Source: Actinomadura darangshiensis
GTDB lineage: Bacteria; Actinomycetota; Actinomycetes; Streptosporangiales; Streptosporangiaceae
Assembly (NCBI RefSeq): GCF_004349235.1
Contig: NZ_SMKY01000003.1
Span: forward strand, 1 to 64,000
DNA: 64,000 nt
Direction of reading: 5' to 3'
Part shown: positions 23,887 through 31,153 of the stretch, piece after piece
Position numbering within the stretch: position 1 is the stretch's first letter
Layout: each line of letters opens with the position of its first letter
The notes under the pieces: model-generated
Databases searched by the model: none
Told to the model about the DNA's origin: nothing
The model's input: only the letters and a program-made list of their open reading frames with translations
Program-made: the position numbers and the translations under genes

Positions 23887-26178
23887 ATGTGGCTGAAGAC
23901 CGCGGCGGCCCTGGGGGCCGGCGTCCTGGGGCTCGGCGTCCTCGGGCCGGCGGCGCCCGCGGCGGCGGGCACCGGGCCGGCGCCCGCACTGCGAGCGCCG
24001 GCCGGAGCGTACGACGTCGCACTGCCCACCGGGGACACGGTGCACGTCGCGGACGGCGCCACGACGGTGACGCCCGGACCGGGGCGCGACCCGGCGTTCT
24101 CGATCAGGCACGGCGGCGGTGATCTGTACGTCGTCCCGGACGACCGGCTCACCGATGACCCCGAGCGCTACAACGTGACGGCGCTGCACGAACACCGGCG
24201 TCCGGCCGCGCCGGAGCCGAGGGCCTCCGGTGAGTTCGTCACCGTCCATGTGAAGGGCATCGCGCGGGACGGGCGGCCGGGTCTCGGCACGGCCGGCTTC
24301 CTGAACGTCGAGGACGCGTCGCTGGGCAATGCCCACCGCCCCCTGCCCGGGAAACCGGGCGGCCCGTGCAGCGATGCCCGCTGGGAGGACTCCGGCTGCG
24401 TCCGGCTGCGGCCCGGCACGTACTCCGTGCTCGGCTTGATCAAGACGCTGCCCTCGTGGGCGTCCAGCACCGGTTCGGAGAAGCCGCTCGACTTCAGCCT
24501 CGTGGGCTACCCCGAGATCAAGATCACCGGGGACACCGAGATCGTCCTGGACGCGCGCAAGGCGAAGGAGGTCACGGTCCGGACGCCCGAGCACGCCACC
24601 AAGCCCGACCTGGGTGCGATCAGCCATCTGATGTGGACCCGCGGCACCGCGAGCGGCCAGTCCGTGAACGAGGGCGTCTACATGAACGACGGGGCGACGC
24701 TGGAGGAGCGGGTGTTCCTGCAGCCGACCGAGAGGGTCCGCTCAGGCACGTTCGAGGCGTACACGCGCTGGCGGCTGGAGGCGCCCGCCATCACGATGCG
24801 GGCACGAGGGCTTTCGCTGCATCCCATGTACTACCCCGCGAGCTACTTCAGCGATACCTCCGACCAGTTCCCCCGCCTCGACGGCAGAACCCGCATGCGG
24901 GTCGCGGACGGGGACCGGCCCGGCGCCGGACTCCGCGGCCGTCTCGCGGTCATCCGGCGTAAGGACGGCGTGTCCGTCGCCGAGCAGTCCAACCGGGCCG
25001 CGGACGCGGGTGCCCGCATGGTCGCCATCTACAACGACAAGCCGGGTGTGAACGACGATCCGGGCGGCTATGGAACGCAGCTGAAGGTTCCGACGGTGCG
25101 CCTGTCCCATGAAGAAGGACAGGCTCTTCTGCGAAGGCACAACACGACCGTGACGGCGGCGGGCGTCGTGGACAGCCCCTACCAGTACGACCTGGTGTTC
25201 CCGGAGACGGGACGGGTGTCGGAGAACCTGAACTATGTGGCGCGTACCCGGGACCTGGCGCGGCTCGACAACGCGTACCACGGCACCGGTTCCATGACCA
25301 CGGCGCGCTACAGCAGGCGTCCCTGGGAGGAATTCTCGATCGCGTACGCCCATCCGTTCATCGGCGCCCCCAGAACGCGTGTCGAGTACGTCTCGGCCGA
25401 CCCGAAGACGACATGGTCGGCCATGGCCGCCACGCCGGAGCAGCCCTACAACCACGCGTTCCCTGTCCCGAAGACGCCTCACCTCACGATGGGCAGCGGA
25501 GAGGCGACCGCGTACAGGCCGGGCTACAGGGGCACGCAAACCTGGTTCCGGGCCCCGCTCGCCGGGGGCGTCAACCCGCAAGCGCCGATCGCGCGCACCG
25601 GTGACGGGATCCGCTTCAACCTCGGGGTGGTGGACGCGGCGAACAACTTCGCCGGGCCTTCCTCCAGTTCGTTCCCGGACGGCTTCGTCACCGATTTCCG
25701 CGTCTACCGGGACGAGCAACTGGTCGCCCAGACGTCCGCCCGCGCGAACGGGGTACTGACGACGACGCCGGAGGACGCCGCCTACCGGGTCGAGTACGAC
25801 TTCGCGAACACCGCCCCTTGGGCACGGCTGTCCACACGCACGAACACGTCGTGGACGTTCCGTTCGGCGCACACCGGCGACACCACCGTCCTCCCGGTGT
25901 TGCAGGTCGGCTATGACACCGACCTCGATCTGCGGAACCGGACGCGGTCGAAGCGTCTGAAGCTGGAGGTCCGCCGCCAGGACGGCTCGTCCGTGCCGCT
26001 GAAGAGCCTGACGCTGCAGACCTCGTTCGACGACGGGACGACCTGGCGGGACGTCCCGCTGAGGAAGGGCACCGCCCGCCTCCACGGAAAGGGGACCGTG
26101 TCCCTCCGGGTCACCGCCGAGGACAGGGCGGGCAACGCGGTCGTCCAAGAGGTCGTCCGCGCCTACGAGCTGCGCTGA
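23887..26178 (+). CDS. Secreted subtilase-related protein with PA domain but no catalytic domain
   Basis: 763 aa from ATG 23887 (GGGGAGGG seven bases upstream; ATG 23881 is too close). Signal peptide MWLKTAAALGAGVLGLGVLG ends near PAAAG. Residues 35-100 resemble the N-terminal segment of large actinobacterial S8 peptidases (LPTGDTVHV, DLYVVPDDRL, YNVTALHE). The subtilisin core with its D, H and S motifs should follow, but is absent. A PA-like segment occurs in the middle (AGARMVAIYNDKPGV) and beta-sandwich domains follow to the end. It may bind substrate or be a decayed but frame-intact protease. The gene ends at a strong terminator. Confidence 0.75.
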   Translation: MWLKTAAALGAGVLGLGVLGPAAPAAAGTGPAPALRAPAGAYDVALPTGDTVHVADGATTVTPGPGRDPAFSIRHGGGDLYVVPDDRLTDDPERYNVTALHEHRRPAAPEPRASGEFVTVHVKGIARDGRPGLGTAGFLNVEDASLGNAHRPLPGKPGGPCSDARWEDSGCVRLRPGTYSVLGLIKTLPSWASSTGSEKPLDFSLVGYPEIKITGDTEIVLDARKAKEVTVRTPEHATKPDLGAISHLMWTRGTASGQSVNEGVYMNDGATLEERVFLQPTERVRSGTFEAYTRWRLEAPAITMRARGLSLHPMYYPASYFSDTSDQFPRLDGRTRMRVADGDRPGAGLRGRLAVIRRKDGVSVAEQSNRAADAGARMVAIYNDKPGVNDDPGGYGTQLKVPTVRLSHEEGQALLRRHNTTVTAAGVVDSPYQYDLVFPETGRVSENLNYVARTRDLARLDNAYHGTGSMTTARYSRRPWEEFSIAYAHPFIGAPRTRVEYVSADPKTTWSAMAATPEQPYNHAFPVPKTPHLTMGSGEATAYRPGYRGTQTWFRAPLAGGVNPQAPIARTGDGIRFNLGVVDAANNFAGPSSSSFPDGFVTDFRVYRDEQLVAQTSARANGVLTTTPEDAAYRVEYDFANTAPWARLSTRTNTSWTFRSAHTGDTTVLPVLQVGYDTDLDLRNRTRSKRLKLEVRRQDGSSVPLKSLTLQTSFDDGTTWRDVPLRKGTARLHGKGTVSLRVTAEDRAGNAVVQEVVRAYELR

Positions 26179-26189
26179 GGAACCGCAGG

Positions 26190-26222
26190 GCCGTGACCCC
26201 GGCGAGGAGCCGGGGTCACGGC
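26190..26222 (+). terminator. 14-bp stem terminator after the subtilase-related gene
   Basis: Perfect 14-base arms (26190-26203 and 26209-26222, GCCGTGACCCCGGC and its complement) with a GAGGA loop. No T-run follows, as is common in GC-rich actinomycetes. Confidence 0.8.
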
Positions 26223-26228
26223 ATGGGA

Positions 26229-26259
26229 ACCGGCCCGGCTGACGTCGGGCCGGGCCGGT
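26229..26259 (-). terminator. Hairpin after the small secreted protein gene
   Basis: Ten-base arms ACCGGCCCGG (26229-26238) and CCGGGCCGGT (26250-26259), 11-base loop, just below the stop of the minus-strand gene at 26269. With the preceding hairpin it insulates the convergent genes. Confidence 0.65.
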
Positions 26260-26268
26260 CCCCAGGGG

Positions 26269-26763
26269 TCACGCCGCGGCGAAGTCGTAGGTCGCGGTGA
26301 GGGTGGCGGACGACGGGCAGAGGACGCCGCTGGTCTTGTTGACGGTCTGCTCGGTGAACGTGGCGGTGATCGGCAGGTCGGTGCCGGTGTAGGCGCCGGT
26401 GATGGAGCCGCCGAACGTGCAGCCGATGGCGCTCATCGAGAAGCCGCTGAGGGTGGCGACGCCGCCGGCCAGGCTGCCGCTCCACGGCAGGTTCTCCGGG
26501 GTGACGTCCACACCGCAGCCGCTGACGGAGGCGGAGGTGACCGAGAGGGTGCCGTCCTCGGCGATCGTGCCGGACAGCGTCGAACCGGTGCAGGTGGCGG
26601 GGATTCCCGCGTCGATCGTCATGGTCCCGTTGAGGGTGGCGGTGAAGTCTCCGGCCGTCCAGGCCATGGCGGGAGTGGCGGTCACGGCGAACGTGAGGGC
26701 CGTGGCGGCGAAGGCCGAGGCGATCGCGGCCGTCTTCGTGGTGCGGGACAAGGGAGTCCTCAT
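26269..26763 (-). CDS. Small secreted beta-rich protein of unknown function
   Basis: 164 aa from ATG 26763. Signal peptide with twin basic start (MRTPLSRTTKTAAIASAFAA), hydrophobic core and ATPAMA cleavage site; the mature 135 residues are Thr/Ser/Gly-rich, with four Cys (in ATCTG, SGCGV, IGCTF and VLCPS) likely forming two disulfides. No strong Shine-Dalgarno; the leader from the promoter at 26913-26941 is about 140 bases. No family function recognised. Confidence 0.78.
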   Translation of the reverse strand: MRTPLSRTTKTAAIASAFAATALTFAVTATPAMAWTAGDFTATLNGTMTIDAGIPATCTGSTLSGTIAEDGTLSVTSASVSGCGVDVTPENLPWSGSLAGGVATLSGFSMSAIGCTFGGSITGAYTGTDLPITATFTEQTVNKTSGVLCPSSATLTATYDFAAA

Positions 26764-26888
26764 TTCGAGCTGTGGGCGTCGCGCCTGCACCCGAAGGAAT
26801 GGGGTGGGAGCCCGGCCGGCGATGCGGGCACCGCAGATCCGGGATGGGGAGCCAGCGGCCGCCCGTCTGCTTCGACATGTCGCGACCA

Positions 26889-26912
26889 CTGAGTAGAACG
26901 CGTTCTACTCAG
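26889..26912. promoter_or_regulatory. 24-bp perfect palindrome with KstR-like core
   Basis: CTGAGTAGAACG followed by its exact complement. The core TAGAACGCGTTCTA fits the KstR consensus TNNAACNNGTTNNA. It sits just downstream of the -10 of the small secreted protein promoter, as expected for a repressor site. Confidence 0.75.
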
Positions 26913-26941
26913 AAGATAAACAATGGCCTCTGGATGGTCAA
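26913..26941 (-). promoter_or_regulatory. Promoter of the small secreted protein gene
   Basis: On the minus strand, TTGACC (26941-26936) and TATCTT (26918-26913) are separated by exactly 17 bases. The start point would fall inside the 24-bp palindrome. This is one of the best vegetative-type promoters in the window. Confidence 0.65.
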
Positions 26942-26955
26942 CACTTGGATCGAAA

Positions 26956-26982
26956 CCGTGCATACCCGGCATTGATGCACGG
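26956..26982 (-). terminator. Hairpin downstream of the serine/threonine kinase gene
   Basis: Arms CCGTGCAT (26956-26963) and ATGCACGG (26975-26982), 11-base loop, 70 bases beyond the kinase stop in an AT-richer gap. The rest of the 287-base gap (26764-27050) holds the promoter, the palindrome and an untranslated leader; I see no gene there. Confidence 0.5.
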
Positions 26983-27050
26983 CCATAAAGCCTCTTCAGA
27001 TGCGTCCATATGTGATGCAGCGTGTTCTAGTTTCCCGCATCCCGTAAGGG

Positions 27051-28700
27051 TCAGCAGACCTTGAAGGAGCGGGACACCTCCTGGTGCGTGGGGCTGATCA
27101 GCACCATCCGGTAGGTGTGGGTGCCCGGGTCCTCCTGCTCGCCCCCGCCGCTGGCGAACGACGGGTCGGCCGTCCAGGAGATGGGGTGGCCGTCGCCGAG
27201 CCGGCCGTCGAAATAGATGCTGAACTTGATCGGCGTCGGGTTCACGCTGCCGGTGATCCGGTACTTGACGTCGACATAGCCGTCGGCCGGCTCGCAGGCC
27301 GCGCCCGAGCCGACCCTGAAGTAGTCGATGCGGGCGGTCGGGCCGCCACCGCCGCCGGAGCCGCCGCCCCCGCCGGAGCCGCCACCGGTACCGCCGCCTC
27401 CTGCGCTGCCGCCGCCGGACGTGCCGCCGCCCGAGCCGGGCCTACCGGAACCGGACGTGCCGCCCTTCTTGCCGGAGCCGGGCTTCGTCGCGGTGGCCGA
27501 GGGGGACGGCTTGCCCGAGGCGCCGCCCTTCACCCCCGAGCCCGGGACGTCGCCGCCCGGAGCCGTCCGCCCCTGCGGGTTGGCTCCGGTGTATCCCACC
27601 GGGTCGCCCCCGCCGGCGGCGTTGGAGTCGTCCGGCCAGAAGGCCCAGATGCCGGCGCCCGCGAGGAGGGCGATCACCACCGCGGCCGCCCCCGCTCCCA
27701 GCAGCACCAGGGGTGGCCGGGCCGAACCCTGCTTCTTCTGCTTCCGGTCGTGCACCGTCCGGGGCGCGGCGGGCATCGGCGGGACGGTGGGCGGCGCCTG
27801 CGGGGACGCCACCGGCCGGGCCGGCGTCGGCGCGGGCGCGGGACGCGGCGGATCCACCACCGTCCGCTCGACCGGCGCCCCGCCGCCCGGATTCGTCGCC
27901 TGGGCCTGGGCGCCCAGCAGGCGCAGCAGGACGGCCTGCATCGCGGGGCGCTCTGCCGGGTCCTTGGCCAGGCACGCGGCCACCGTGCCGCGCAGCGGCT
28001 CCGGCATGTCGCCGAGGTCCGGCTCGCCCTGCAGGACCCGGTGCATGATCGCCGGGAAGGTGTCCGCGCCGAACGGCGGCCTGCCGGTGGCGGCGAACGC
28101 GATGACCGAGGCCCACGCGAACACGTCCGCGGGCGGGCCGGCCGCGTCCCCGGCGAACTGCTCCGGCGCCATGTAGGCGGGCGTCCCGATGATGCTGCTG
28201 GTCATGGTGAGCGGCGACTCGACGTTCCGGGCGACGCCGAAGTCGATGACGCGCGGGCCGTCCGGGCCGAGCAGTACGTTGGACGGCTTGAAGTCGCGGT
28301 GCACGACGCCGGCCTCGTGGATCGCGGCGAGCGCGGTCGCGGTGGCCACGGCGAGGCGCCGGAGCGCGGCGCCGTCGCGCGGCCCGGCCTGCTGGAGCGA
28401 CGGGCCCTCGACGTACTCGGTGACGATGTAGGGCCGCCGGTCGTCCAGCGACGCGTCGAGGACCTGGGCGATGCAGAACGGGTCGACGCGCCGGGCGGCG
28501 GCGATCTCCTTGCCGAACCGCTCCCGGACGCGCGTGTCGGCGGCCAGTTCCGCGCGCAGCACCTTGACCGCGACGGGCACCCCGTCGGCGCCGTGCCCCA
28601 GGTAGACGACGCCTTGGCCGCCCATGCCCAGCCGTCCGGACAACCGGTAGGGGCCGACGTCGGTCGGATCGTCGGGGTCCAGGGGCTCGGTTGCGGGCAT
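27051..28700 (-). CDS. Membrane-anchored serine/threonine protein kinase
   Basis: 549 aa. Kinase domain residues about 15-270: GRLGMGGQGVVYLG (Gly loop), VAVKVL (Lys), VVHRDFKPSNVLL (catalytic loop), VIDFGVAR (metal Asp) and YMAPEQ. A Pro/Ala-rich juxtamembrane region and one transmembrane span (LVLLGAGAAAVVIALLAGAG) follow, then a long Gly/Ser-rich linker and a C-terminal domain with two Cys (GAACEPADGYV and the final Cys), probably an extracytoplasmic sensor. ATG 28700 with AGGAG nine bases upstream. Monocistronic. Confidence 0.93.
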   Translation of the reverse strand: MPATEPLDPDDPTDVGPYRLSGRLGMGGQGVVYLGHGADGVPVAVKVLRAELAADTRVRERFGKEIAAARRVDPFCIAQVLDASLDDRRPYIVTEYVEGPSLQQAGPRDGAALRRLAVATATALAAIHEAGVVHRDFKPSNVLLGPDGPRVIDFGVARNVESPLTMTSSIIGTPAYMAPEQFAGDAAGPPADVFAWASVIAFAATGRPPFGADTFPAIMHRVLQGEPDLGDMPEPLRGTVAACLAKDPAERPAMQAVLLRLLGAQAQATNPGGGAPVERTVVDPPRPAPAPTPARPVASPQAPPTVPPMPAAPRTVHDRKQKKQGSARPPLVLLGAGAAAVVIALLAGAGIWAFWPDDSNAAGGGDPVGYTGANPQGRTAPGGDVPGSGVKGGASGKPSPSATATKPGSGKKGGTSGSGRPGSGGGTSGGGSAGGGGTGGGSGGGGGSGGGGGPTARIDYFRVGSGAACEPADGYVDVKYRITGSVNPTPIKFSIYFDGRLGDGHPISWTADPSFASGGGEQEDPGTHTYRMVLISPTHQEVSRSFKVC

Positions 28701-28797
28701 CGCGCGGGACTCCTGGGAGGCGGGAGGCAGGGATGAAACGCAACCTTATTGGATAAAAGACCCCGCGCCCCAGGAATCGGATCATGGACCGCGGGTG

Positions 28798-29766
28798 TCA
28801 GCCGAAGCGCTCCCGGAGCGCCGGGAGCAGGTCGGACTCCGCCCACGTGCGGAAGTCCTTCTGGTGGTCCGGGCCGGACTGGCAGAAGGAGATGTGGGTG
28901 AACCCCGCGTCGGCCCACTGCCGCACCGCCTGGACGTAGTCGTCCACGTCGTTGCCGCACGGGACGGACTCGGCGACGTCCTCCGGGCGGACGGTCTTCG
29001 CCGCGGCCTCGAAGTTCACCGGGCCCGGCAGCTCGGCCATCACCTTCCACGCCGGGGCGGAGAACTTCCAGGTGCGGTGCGCGCGCTCCTTGCACTCGTC
29101 GTAGTCGTCGCCGTAGGCGACCGGGATCTGCCCGTAGACGGGCTTGCCGGCGCCGCCGCCGTCCTGGAAGACGCGCACGGTGTCCGCGACGGGCTGGTCG
29201 GAGATCAGCAGGTCGGCGTGTTCGGCGGCGAGCCGTCCGGCACGCGGGCCGTAGGCGGCCATGCCGATCCGCACCGGCCGGTCGGGCAGGTCGTACAGCT
29301 TCGCCGAGTCGACGGTGTAGTGCCGGCCCCGGTAGTTCACGTAGTCGCCGGAGAACAGCGCCCGGATGATCTCGACGGCCTCGGCGAACATCTCGTGCCG
29401 GACGTCCACCGACGGCCAGCCGCGCCCGACGACGTGCTCGTTGAGGTTCTCGCCCGCGCCGAGGCCGAGCGTGAACCGGCCGTCCGACAGCACCCCCATC
29501 GTGGCGGCCTTCTGCGCCACCACCGCCGGGTGGTAGCGCATGATCGGGCAGGTCACGAACGTCATCAGCGGGATGCGGTGGGTGGCCTGCGCGAGCGCGC
29601 CGAGCACCGACCAGGCGTAGGCCGCGTGGCCCTGGCTCTCCAGCCACGGGAGGTAGTGGTCGGAGATGGCCGAGTAGCCGAAGCCCGCCTCCTCCGCCTC
29701 GACGAGGTCGGCGACGAGCTGCTTCGGCGGCGTCTGCTCGCAGAGCAGCGTGTATCCGAATTCCAT
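28798..29766 (-). CDS. LLM-class F420-dependent oxidoreductase (F420_G6P-family, TIGR03557-like)
   Basis: 322 aa. MEFGYTLLCEQTPPKQLVAD, YSAISDHYLPW and FTLGLGAGENLNEHVVGRGW are the hallmarks of the F420-dependent glucose-6-phosphate dehydrogenase-like branch of the luciferase-like superfamily. Starts one base after the ferritin-like gene ends on the same strand, so the two form an operon. Substrate unknown; many relatives do not use G6P. Confidence 0.9.
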   Translation of the reverse strand: MEFGYTLLCEQTPPKQLVADLVEAEEAGFGYSAISDHYLPWLESQGHAAYAWSVLGALAQATHRIPLMTFVTCPIMRYHPAVVAQKAATMGVLSDGRFTLGLGAGENLNEHVVGRGWPSVDVRHEMFAEAVEIIRALFSGDYVNYRGRHYTVDSAKLYDLPDRPVRIGMAAYGPRAGRLAAEHADLLISDQPVADTVRVFQDGGGAGKPVYGQIPVAYGDDYDECKERAHRTWKFSAPAWKVMAELPGPVNFEAAAKTVRPEDVAESVPCGNDVDDYVQAVRQWADAGFTHISFCQSGPDHQKDFRTWAESDLLPALRERFG

Positions 29767-29767
29767 G

Positions 29768-30304
29768 TCAGTTCCCCAGCAGGTCCATGAGGTCGTCGGC
29801 GTGCTCCTCCTCCTCGGCGAGGATCTCCTCCATGATGCGGCGCGTGGTGACGTCGCCGGCGCCGAGCCACCGGATGATCTCCTGGTAGGACTCGATGACG
29901 ATCCGCTCCGCGACGAGGTTCTCCTGGAGCATGCCCTTGAGGTCGTTGTCGTCGAACGTCTCGTAGGTGGTGTGGGCGCGTTCGGCGATCGTCCGCGGGT
30001 CGAAGTCGGGGTCGCCGCCGAGCTGGCTGATGCGCTCCGCGGCGCGCATCGCGTGGGCGCGCTCCTCGTCCGCGTGCTCGCTGAACTCCGCGGCGACCTG
30101 CGCCCGGTCGATCCCGCTCGCGCTGATCGCGTGCCGCGCGTAGCGCATCCAGCAGACGATCTCGGTGGCGACGACGTCGTTGAGGACCCCGACGACCTCC
30201 TCGGGGCTCCTGCCGTAGCCCTCGGTCACGGGGCCGTCCGCCATCTTGCGCCGGGCCCGTTCCCGTATCGCCGCCACGTCGATGCTGAAGCTGTAGTCGG
30301 CCAT
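29768..30304 (-). CDS. Ferritin-like (bacterioferritin/DPS-type) protein
   Basis: 178 aa four-helix protein. Metal-ligand ExxH pairs are in FSEHADEERAHA and EEEEHADDL, with a Glu in VATEIVCWMRYARH and VAERIVIESYQEI, giving a ferroxidase-like di-iron site. Likely stores iron or protects against peroxide. Followed by the LLM gene with a one-base gap. Its upstream region is shared with the peptide cluster. Confidence 0.85.
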   Translation of the reverse strand: MADYSFSIDVAAIRERARRKMADGPVTEGYGRSPEEVVGVLNDVVATEIVCWMRYARHAISASGIDRAQVAAEFSEHADEERAHAMRAAERISQLGGDPDFDPRTIAERAHTTYETFDDNDLKGMLQENLVAERIVIESYQEIIRWLGAGDVTTRRIMEEILAEEEEHADDLMDLLGN

Positions 30305-30314
30305 GCTCTCCTCC

Positions 30315-30394
30315 TGATCAGCGCGGACGTAGCGGTCCTACCCAGCAGGGGCCGCCCATGCGTTCCGGGGCGCCCGAGGAGAACGCGCTGATCA
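30315..30394. promoter_or_regulatory. Separated 11-bp inverted repeat in the ferritin/peptide intergenic region
   Basis: TGATCAGCGCG (30315-30325) recurs as its exact complement CGCGCTGATCA (30384-30394). It sits between the divergent ferritin-like gene and the peptide operon and just upstream of the peptide promoter. Could be a cooperative regulator site. The rest of the 219-base gap shows no gene. Confidence 0.35.
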
Positions 30395-30402
30395 ACGCTT
30401 AC

Positions 30403-30432
30403 TTGGCCACGGTCGGTGACACGTGCTATACG
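30403..30432 (+). promoter_or_regulatory. Promoter of the RiPP-like peptide operon
   Basis: TTGGCC (30403-30408) and TATACG (30427-30432) with an 18-base spacer, about 90 bases before the first peptide ATG. Confidence 0.45.
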
Positions 30433-30523
30433 TAGAGCTACCTCGTTCCGATCCTGGGGCGAGGCCAGGGACATCCGGTATCCACCTTGAGATCCGGGCG
30501 TGACAAGGAAGAAAAGGAACCAC

Positions 30524-30814
30524 ATGAAGTCCTTCAGCTACACCGAGCTGGACAAGCTGGCCGGCGAGGTTCTGCCGGAGCGCGCCGTGCTGTCCACCCT
30601 TCTCGTCGGTGGCGGCAGCGACAACGACAACGAGAACCTCAACTTCAACCACGGTGGTGGCGGCCACGACGGCGGCACCACCGCGGTCGTCCCGAACTGC
30701 CAGAGCAACATCAACCACTCGCAGGGCGGCCTCATCGGCGCGCTGGGCCTCAGCTCCGAGAACCCCAACTCGTCGTTCACCTGCGCCAGCAGCTCGGTGG
30801 TCTCGGGTCACTGA
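30524..30814 (+). CDS. Candidate RiPP precursor peptide 1
   Basis: 96 aa from ATG 30524 (AAGGA upstream). Leader-like start MKSFSYTELDKLAGEVLPER is shared with the next peptide (YAELDRLSGEVLPGR). The core-like part is rich in Asn, Gly and His (30-55), then has Cys59, a GGLIGALGL segment and Cys87 with 27 residues between the cysteines. No signal peptide, no membrane span. The conserved leader with variable core, and an adjacent M50 protease with a PqqD-like domain, suggest a ribosomally made, processed peptide. No modifying cyclase is adjacent, so the product could be only cleaved and disulfide-bonded. Confidence 0.7.
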   Translation: MKSFSYTELDKLAGEVLPERAVLSTLLVGGGSDNDNENLNFNHGGGGHDGGTTAVVPNCQSNINHSQGGLIGALGLSSENPNSSFTCASSSVVSGH

Positions 30815-30831
30815 TCCAACAGAGCATGACC

Positions 30832-30847
30832 GCGGGCTCGCGCCCGC
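30832..30847 (+). other. Short hairpin between the two peptide genes
   Basis: GCGGGC-TCGC-GCCCGC stem-loop directly upstream of the stronger hairpin at 30850-30883; may stabilise the mRNA end of peptide 1. Confidence 0.4.
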
Positions 30848-30849
30848 AT

Positions 30850-30883
30850 GGGAAGGGCTGGCGTTCTCCTGCCAGCCCTTCCC
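30850..30883 (+). terminator. Internal terminator/attenuator between peptides 1 and 2
   Basis: Perfect 13-base arms (30850-30862 GGGAAGGGCTGGC and 30871-30883) with an 8-base loop, followed by a pyrimidine-rich run (cctcttcc). Partial read-through would give much more peptide 1 mRNA than peptide 2/protease mRNA, the common pattern in precursor-peptide operons. Confidence 0.75.
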
Positions 30884-30913
30884 CCTCTTCCCGGACGACG
30901 CGAAAGCGAACAG

Positions 30914-31153
30914 ATGACCCAGAAGAATCCGCACGCGCTCACGTACGCGGAACTGGACCGGCTGTCGGGCGAGGTGCTGCCCGGACGGCTGCTGCTGTCG
31001 GCCGCAGGCCACGGTTCGGACACCGACGTGGTGTACGCGTGCCAGTACGACCACGACGCGGGCACGACCGGCCTACTCGGCACCGGCCTGCTGGCCGAGC
31101 CCGAGCGCACCTCGATGGTGTGCATCCCCGTCGTGGTCCACCACGACGCATGA
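30914..31153 (+). CDS. Candidate RiPP precursor peptide 2
   Basis: 79 aa from ATG 30914 (weak Shine-Dalgarno). Leader MTQKNPHALTYAELDRLSGE then VLPGR aligns with peptide 1. The C-terminal part has Cys43 followed by Gln as in peptide 1 (CQ), a TGLLGTGLL segment, then Cys70, with 26 residues between the cysteines. Its stop overlaps the M50 protease start (ATGA), so peptide and protease are translationally coupled. Confidence 0.7.
   Translation: MTQKNPHALTYAELDRLSGEVLPGRLLLSAAGHGSDTDVVYACQYDHDAGTTGLLGTGLLAEPERTSMVCIPVVVHHDA

Noticed and set aside
26216-26878. Open frame starting MSKQTGGRWLPIPD opposite the hairpins
   Set aside because: Shifted frame over the secreted protein gene, His/Arg-rich and without family match.
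26269-26889. Longer start for the small secreted protein (GTG 26889)
   Set aside because: The added residues are Arg-rich, precede a perfect signal peptide and would begin inside the palindromic operator.
28798-29766. Direct call as F420-dependent glucose-6-phosphate dehydrogenase (fgd)
   Set aside because: Family-level motifs only; specificity residues cannot be judged by eye, so the call stays at subfamily level.
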